From a virus, in the IMG/VR virus record IMGVR_UViG_3300023175_003986, positions 1 to 31,779 of that record: a stretch of 31,779 nucleotides of DNA; one strand, 5' to 3'. The notes beneath the pieces are model-generated. The model searched no databases and was not told the DNA's origin. It saw only the letters and a program-made list of their open reading frames with translations. Position numbers and translations under genes: made by a program. How positions within the stretch are numbered: the stretch's first letter is position 1; each line of letters opens with the position of its first letter. This document shows positions 29,429 to 31,779 of this stretch, piece after piece.

Positions 29429-29848
29429 ATGAAAATTTTGGTAATGGGTCTACCTGGAGCAGGTAAAACTCACCTGGCTCAACGATTACAAAAAAATTTA
29501 GATTGTGCATGGTTTAATGCAGATAAAATTCGCTCTCAAGCAAATGATTGGGATTTTAGTTTAGAAGGAAGAGATCGACAATCTAAACGAATGCGTAATA
29601 TAGCAGATTATGAAAAAGAAAATGGAAGATTAGTAATATGCGATTTTGTTTGTCCAACTAAAAAGACGCGACATGAATTTGATGCAGATCTTGTTATTTG
29701 GGTAGATACTATTAAAGAAGGAAGATTTGAAGATACTAATCAAATGTTTCAACCTCCTGAGCATATTACATTTAAAGTAGACTCTCATTTAACAGATGAA
29801 GAGATTAAAGAATTGTCAAATACTATTAAGAGGTTAATTAATGTTTGA
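29429..29848 (+). CDS. APS kinase (adenylylsulfate kinase)-like protein
   Basis: 139 residues. P-loop MGLPGAGKTHLA (residues 6-17), ADKIRSQANDWDFSLEGRDR with the family's D...R, DWDFS and GR, then CDFVCPTKKTRHEF and VDTIKEGRFEDTN. These are the CysC-type elements that bind APS and ATP, giving PAPS, the sulfate donor of sulfotransferases. It is shorter than cellular CysC (about 200). It overlaps the next gene by 8 bp. Non-sulfate small-molecule kinases share the fold, so activity is likely but not proven. Confidence 0.78.
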   Translation: MKILVMGLPGAGKTHLAQRLQKNLDCAWFNADKIRSQANDWDFSLEGRDRQSKRMRNIADYEKENGRLVICDFVCPTKKTRHEFDADLVIWVDTIKEGRFEDTNQMFQPPEHITFKVDSHLTDEEIKELSNTIKRLINV

Positions 29849-30248
29849 TTATAAAAAACCTACAGCACAAATGTTAGGACGTTGGCAACCTTGGCATGAC
29901 GGTCACACAGCTTTATTTAAAAAAGCTATGGAAGAAACTGGTCAAGTGTGTATTATGGTTCGAGACGTTTACAATTATGATGGTGATGCTGGTGATGGCA
30001 GAACTTGTGCACAAACTGATAATCCTTTTGGTGAAATTATTGTAGTAGAAAACATCGAAAAGGCATTAGAAAAACACGGCTATCGCAATGGATACGAATA
30101 TATTATTATTTGTGTTCCAAATATTGTCGATATTAGCTATGGTAGAGGTGTTGGGTATACATTTACTCAGCATGATTTGGGTGAAGAAATTCACAATATT
30201 AGCGCAACCAAAATTCGTGCAAAAATGCGTGAAGATGGTGAGCTTTAA
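29841..30248 (+). CDS. HxGH nucleotidyltransferase, possible ATP-sulfurylase- or cytidylyltransferase-like
   Basis: 135 residues. LGRWQPWHDGHTALFKKAME has the HxGH motif (His19, His22) of the nucleotidylyltransferase superfamily, and the C terminus HNISATKIRAKMREDGEL matches the ISGTKxR-type nucleotide motif used by ATP sulfurylase, NMN adenylyltransferase and cytidylyltransferases. Being coupled to an APS kinase gene, an ATP-sulfurylase role (making APS) is attractive, but the QxRNP motif of that family is absent, so other nucleotide-activating roles remain open. Confidence 0.75.
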   Translation: MFDYKKPTAQMLGRWQPWHDGHTALFKKAMEETGQVCIMVRDVYNYDGDAGDGRTCAQTDNPFGEIIVVENIEKALEKHGYRNGYEYIIICVPNIVDISYGRGVGYTFTQHDLGEEIHNISATKIRAKMREDGEL

Positions 30249-30260
30249 CCGGAGAAAAAA

Positions 30261-30449
30261 ATGAGTGAAACAACAAACGCTTTAAAAGAAGCAATGGATA
30301 CTTTTCTTATGGAGAACGAAAAATTTGAAGGTGGCAATGGTGCAGCTGGTACAAGAGCACGTAAAGCTCTTCAAGAAATGGCTAACGCTGTAAAAGCTCG
30401 CAGAAAAGAAATTTCAGAAACAAAAGCAGCTCGTAAAGCGGCAAAATAA
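30261..30449 (+). CDS. Histone H1-like small DNA-binding protein
   Basis: 62 residues with GGNGAAGTRARKALQEMANA, then VKARRKEISETKAARKAAK. The Ala/Lys-rich end and GTRARKAL helix are like the Hc1/H1-like proteins of marine phages and Chlamydia, which compact DNA. It starts after CCGGAGAAAAAA. A nucleoid role is inferred. Confidence 0.65.
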   Translation: MSETTNALKEAMDTFLMENEKFEGGNGAAGTRARKALQEMANAVKARRKEISETKAARKAAK

Positions 30450-30462
30450 TAAGGAATATATT

Positions 30463-30750
30463 ATGGATACAATGTTACCACAGGTTATTACTCCTGATAC
30501 TCGTAAAGTAATTCAAGATGCTTTACAAGAAATGTCAAATTCTATGACAAGAGTTGAAGCAGAAAAAGATCATCAAAAAGCAATTGGTGATAAAGTTCTT
30601 GAAGATTGTGGAGTTCCTAAAAAAGACTTTAATAAACTTGCAAGAATTTTTCATGCATCTAACCTTGCTCAAGAAGCAGCTAAGAACGAAGAATTTATGT
30701 CTTTTGCAGAAGCTGTTATGGGCAGTAGTACAACAGCATTAGATGCATAA
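30463..30750 (+). CDS. DsbA-like dsDNA-binding late-transcription protein (tentative)
   Basis: 95 residues. All helical: TRKVIQDALQEMSNSMTRVE, AEKDHQKAIGDKVLEDCGVP, KKDFNKLARIFHASN. Length and the pattern of two helices, then KxFNKLA, recall the T4 late-transcription double-stranded DNA-binding protein DsbA. Assignment rests on pattern only. It overlaps a zinc-ribbon microprotein gene by 8 bp. Confidence 0.5.
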   Translation: MDTMLPQVITPDTRKVIQDALQEMSNSMTRVEAEKDHQKAIGDKVLEDCGVPKKDFNKLARIFHASNLAQEAAKNEEFMSFAEAVMGSSTTALDA

Positions 30751-30859
30751 TTGCGCCGTTTGTAATAAAACAATTTTTAGCCCAGTTTATCACACGTATG
30801 ATAGACAAATATTTTTTTGTAGTGCCAAGTGTAGTTTAAATTGGGTTAAAAATAAATAA
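30743..30859 (+). CDS. TRASH/MYM-like zinc-ribbon microprotein, 38 residues
   Basis: Product begins MHNCAVCNKTIFSPVYHTYD and ends KCSLNWVKNK. CAVC and FFCSAKC give a CxxC and CxxxC pair separated by about 20 residues, as in TRASH and MYM-type treble-clef zinc fingers. The ATG is inside the previous stop region (ATGCATAA). Likely binds zinc; role unknown. Confidence 0.65.
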   Translation: MHNCAVCNKTIFSPVYHTYDRQIFFCSAKCSLNWVKNK

Positions 30860-30863
30860 TTTT

Positions 30864-31121
30864 ATGTATAAATTTTTTATTATAACATTATTTTTTCTAA
30901 TATCATTTGCATCAGAAGCTACGGTTATAAATGCATTTGATGATAGTTATGGTGATGAAATTTTATATATTGATCAAAATATAGTTGTTACTGATAAAGG
31001 AGTTTATAGTAGAAGAACTGGAAAGATAATTGAATTTACTTCAGCTCCAGATTGGGAAGAAGAAGACTTTTTTACACAGCAAGAAAAATACTGCGAAAAA
31101 GATGCAAAAAGTAAAATTTAA
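30864..31121 (+). CDS. Small exported protein, 85 residues
   Basis: N terminus MYKFFIITLFFLISFASEAT is a clear signal peptide with likely cleavage after ASEA. The mature part is acidic and beta-like (GDEILYIDQNIVVTDKGVYS), ending in a Cys (EKYCEKD). It overlaps the next gene by 20 bp. Function unknown; probably periplasmic. Confidence 0.65.
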   Translation: MYKFFIITLFFLISFASEATVINAFDDSYGDEILYIDQNIVVTDKGVYSRRTGKIIEFTSAPDWEEEDFFTQQEKYCEKDAKSKI

Positions 31122-31269
31122 ACATTGGAAAACTGGTAAAGAATTATCTGTCGAAGGAGTTGTTGTTAATTGGGTCAACGAACAAAGTGATAGAATAGTT
31201 GTAGAAAAACAAAAAGGAGAATACGAAGATATTCTCAAAAATACAATAATTAGTATAGAAGAAATATAA
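31102..31269 (+). CDS. Small SH3-like protein, 55 residues
   Basis: MQKVKFKHWKTGKELSVEGV then VVNWVNEQSDRIVVEKQKGE and YEDILKNTIISIEEI, a run of short beta-strands. Start at ATG 31102; an earlier in-frame start at 31030 would fall inside the exported-protein gene. The stop overlaps the next ATG by one base. Unknown function. Confidence 0.55.
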   Translation: MQKVKFKHWKTGKELSVEGVVVNWVNEQSDRIVVEKQKGEYEDILKNTIISIEEI

Positions 31270-31406
31270 TGTATATTTGGAAAGCTAAAATTTTAATTGA
31301 TGGTATTCCAAGAGATATGACAACTAATGCGGATAATCAAATGGTTGCCCGCACATATTTTGAAACTTTTGGAAAAATATTAAACGGACCAAGAATTATT
31401 GGTTAG
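31269..31406 (+). CDS. Small hypothetical protein, 45 residues
   Basis: MYIWKAKILIDGIPRDMTTN, then a helical ADNQMVARTYFETFGKILNG. A one-base overlap (TAATG) with the previous gene, and its end overlaps the tail end of the opposing gene by 11 bp. Function unknown. Confidence 0.5.
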   Translation: MYIWKAKILIDGIPRDMTTNADNQMVARTYFETFGKILNGPRIIG

Positions 31407-31779
31407 CATCAAGAGGTTTTGGATGAACTGCTCCAGTACAATGAAGTATTTCATGACCAAGGATTGCTAATGTTTCTCTATCATCCCAACTACTTGGTGG
31501 TGGAATAACAACAATACATTTAGCCGTTTCTTCGTTTACTAGTGCAAATCCTTTTACATGCCAACTTTTTTTATCAGGATCTTTATTAAATTCTTTCCAT
31601 AAAGCTTGCATATCTTCATCAGTTAACGCAACATACAAATGTACCGTAAAGTCAGACCTTTTAGGAATAACTTTCGCGTCTTGCCCGAAATATGCTAAGT
31701 CATAATTGTCTTTCGATACAGATATTGCAGATGCAATTGAAGAGAAAAATAAACTTAGTAAAAATAAGATTTTTACCAT
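31396..31779 (-). CDS. Exported metzincin-like metalloprotein
   Basis: 127 residues, the only minus-strand gene; its ATG is at the window edge, so upstream signals are unseen. Residues 1-18 (MVKILFLLSLFFSSIASA) are a signal peptide with an ASA cleavage site. LAILGHEILHCTGAVHPK contains HEILHCTGAVH, an exact HExxHxxGxxH zinc site of metzincin proteases (His109, Glu110, His113, His119). The protein is short for a full protease domain and has two Cys (CIV and HCTG). It may cut periplasmic or surface proteins of the host, but this is inferred. Confidence 0.75.
   Translation of the reverse strand: MVKILFLLSLFFSSIASAISVSKDNYDLAYFGQDAKVIPKRSDFTVHLYVALTDEDMQALWKEFNKDPDKKSWHVKGFALVNEETAKCIVVIPPPSSWDDRETLAILGHEILHCTGAVHPKPLDANQ

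Overview
The window reads as part of the genome of a low-GC (roughly one third G+C by eye), T4-like marine tailed phage (myovirus). The evidence is family content. There is a T4-type RNase H / 5'-3' exonuclease, a gp1-like deoxynucleoside monophosphate kinase, a gp4-like head-completion nuclease, PhoH, a PAAR spike tip, DUF932, a WYL_2/DUF2693-like Sm-fold protein, and many tightly packed small genes of the kind found in T4-like cyanophages and pelagiphages. TATAAATA elements match the T4 late-promoter consensus. The host cannot be fixed from the sequence; a marine bacterium (cyanobacterium, SAR11 or similar) is the natural guess. All genes but the last run on the + strand, usually overlapping by 1-20 bp. 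No tRNA, CRISPR array, transposon or attachment site was seen.

Layout. 1-8544 is a carbohydrate and small-molecule block: a 5'-truncated RmlB-like dehydratase, a SAM methyltransferase-like protein, a GT17 glycosyltransferase fused to a sulfotransferase-like domain, a metallophosphoesterase, a short UDP-sugar dehydrogenase-like protein, a TagD-like cytidylyltransferase, a radical SAM/SPASM gene broken by a one-base frameshift, a eukaryotic-type phosphomannomutase, a peroxiredoxin and a cupin. 8541-16006 holds early and middle small genes, the gp1-like kinase, a GIY-YIG-like protein, a GT4 glycosyltransferase, RNase H, an ArdC-N-like mini-protein and a HAD phosphatase. 16076-21704 holds an FmdB-like protein, PhoH and a host-recognition block: PAAR tip, a small protein, an 877-residue collagen-like fibre and a seven-repeat FG-GAP-type propeller. 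21746-31406 holds nucleases, a GNAT, a 2OG-Fe(II) oxygenase, DUF932, an APS kinase and a partner nucleotidyltransferase, DNA-binding small proteins and several exported small proteins. A lone minus-strand gene for an exported metzincin-like protein ends the window.

Regulation. Ten sigma70-type promoters (TTGACA, exactly 17 bp, TATAAT or one mismatch) drive short gene groups. Their spacers are also conserved, and two pairs are nearly identical over about 40 bp. Three well-placed T4-late-like TATAAATA sites precede other groups. Two strong stem-loops lie at 16035-16059 and 17104-17127, and a third spans the DUF932 stop codon.

How the genes may work together. The sugar-nucleotide genes, two glycosyltransferases, the methyltransferase, the sulfotransferase-like domain and the distant APS kinase plus HxGH nucleotidyltransferase could form a phage-encoded route that makes PAPS and sulfates a glycan on the cell or virion surface. 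This is an inference from family membership. It is the most interesting system-level hypothesis in the window.
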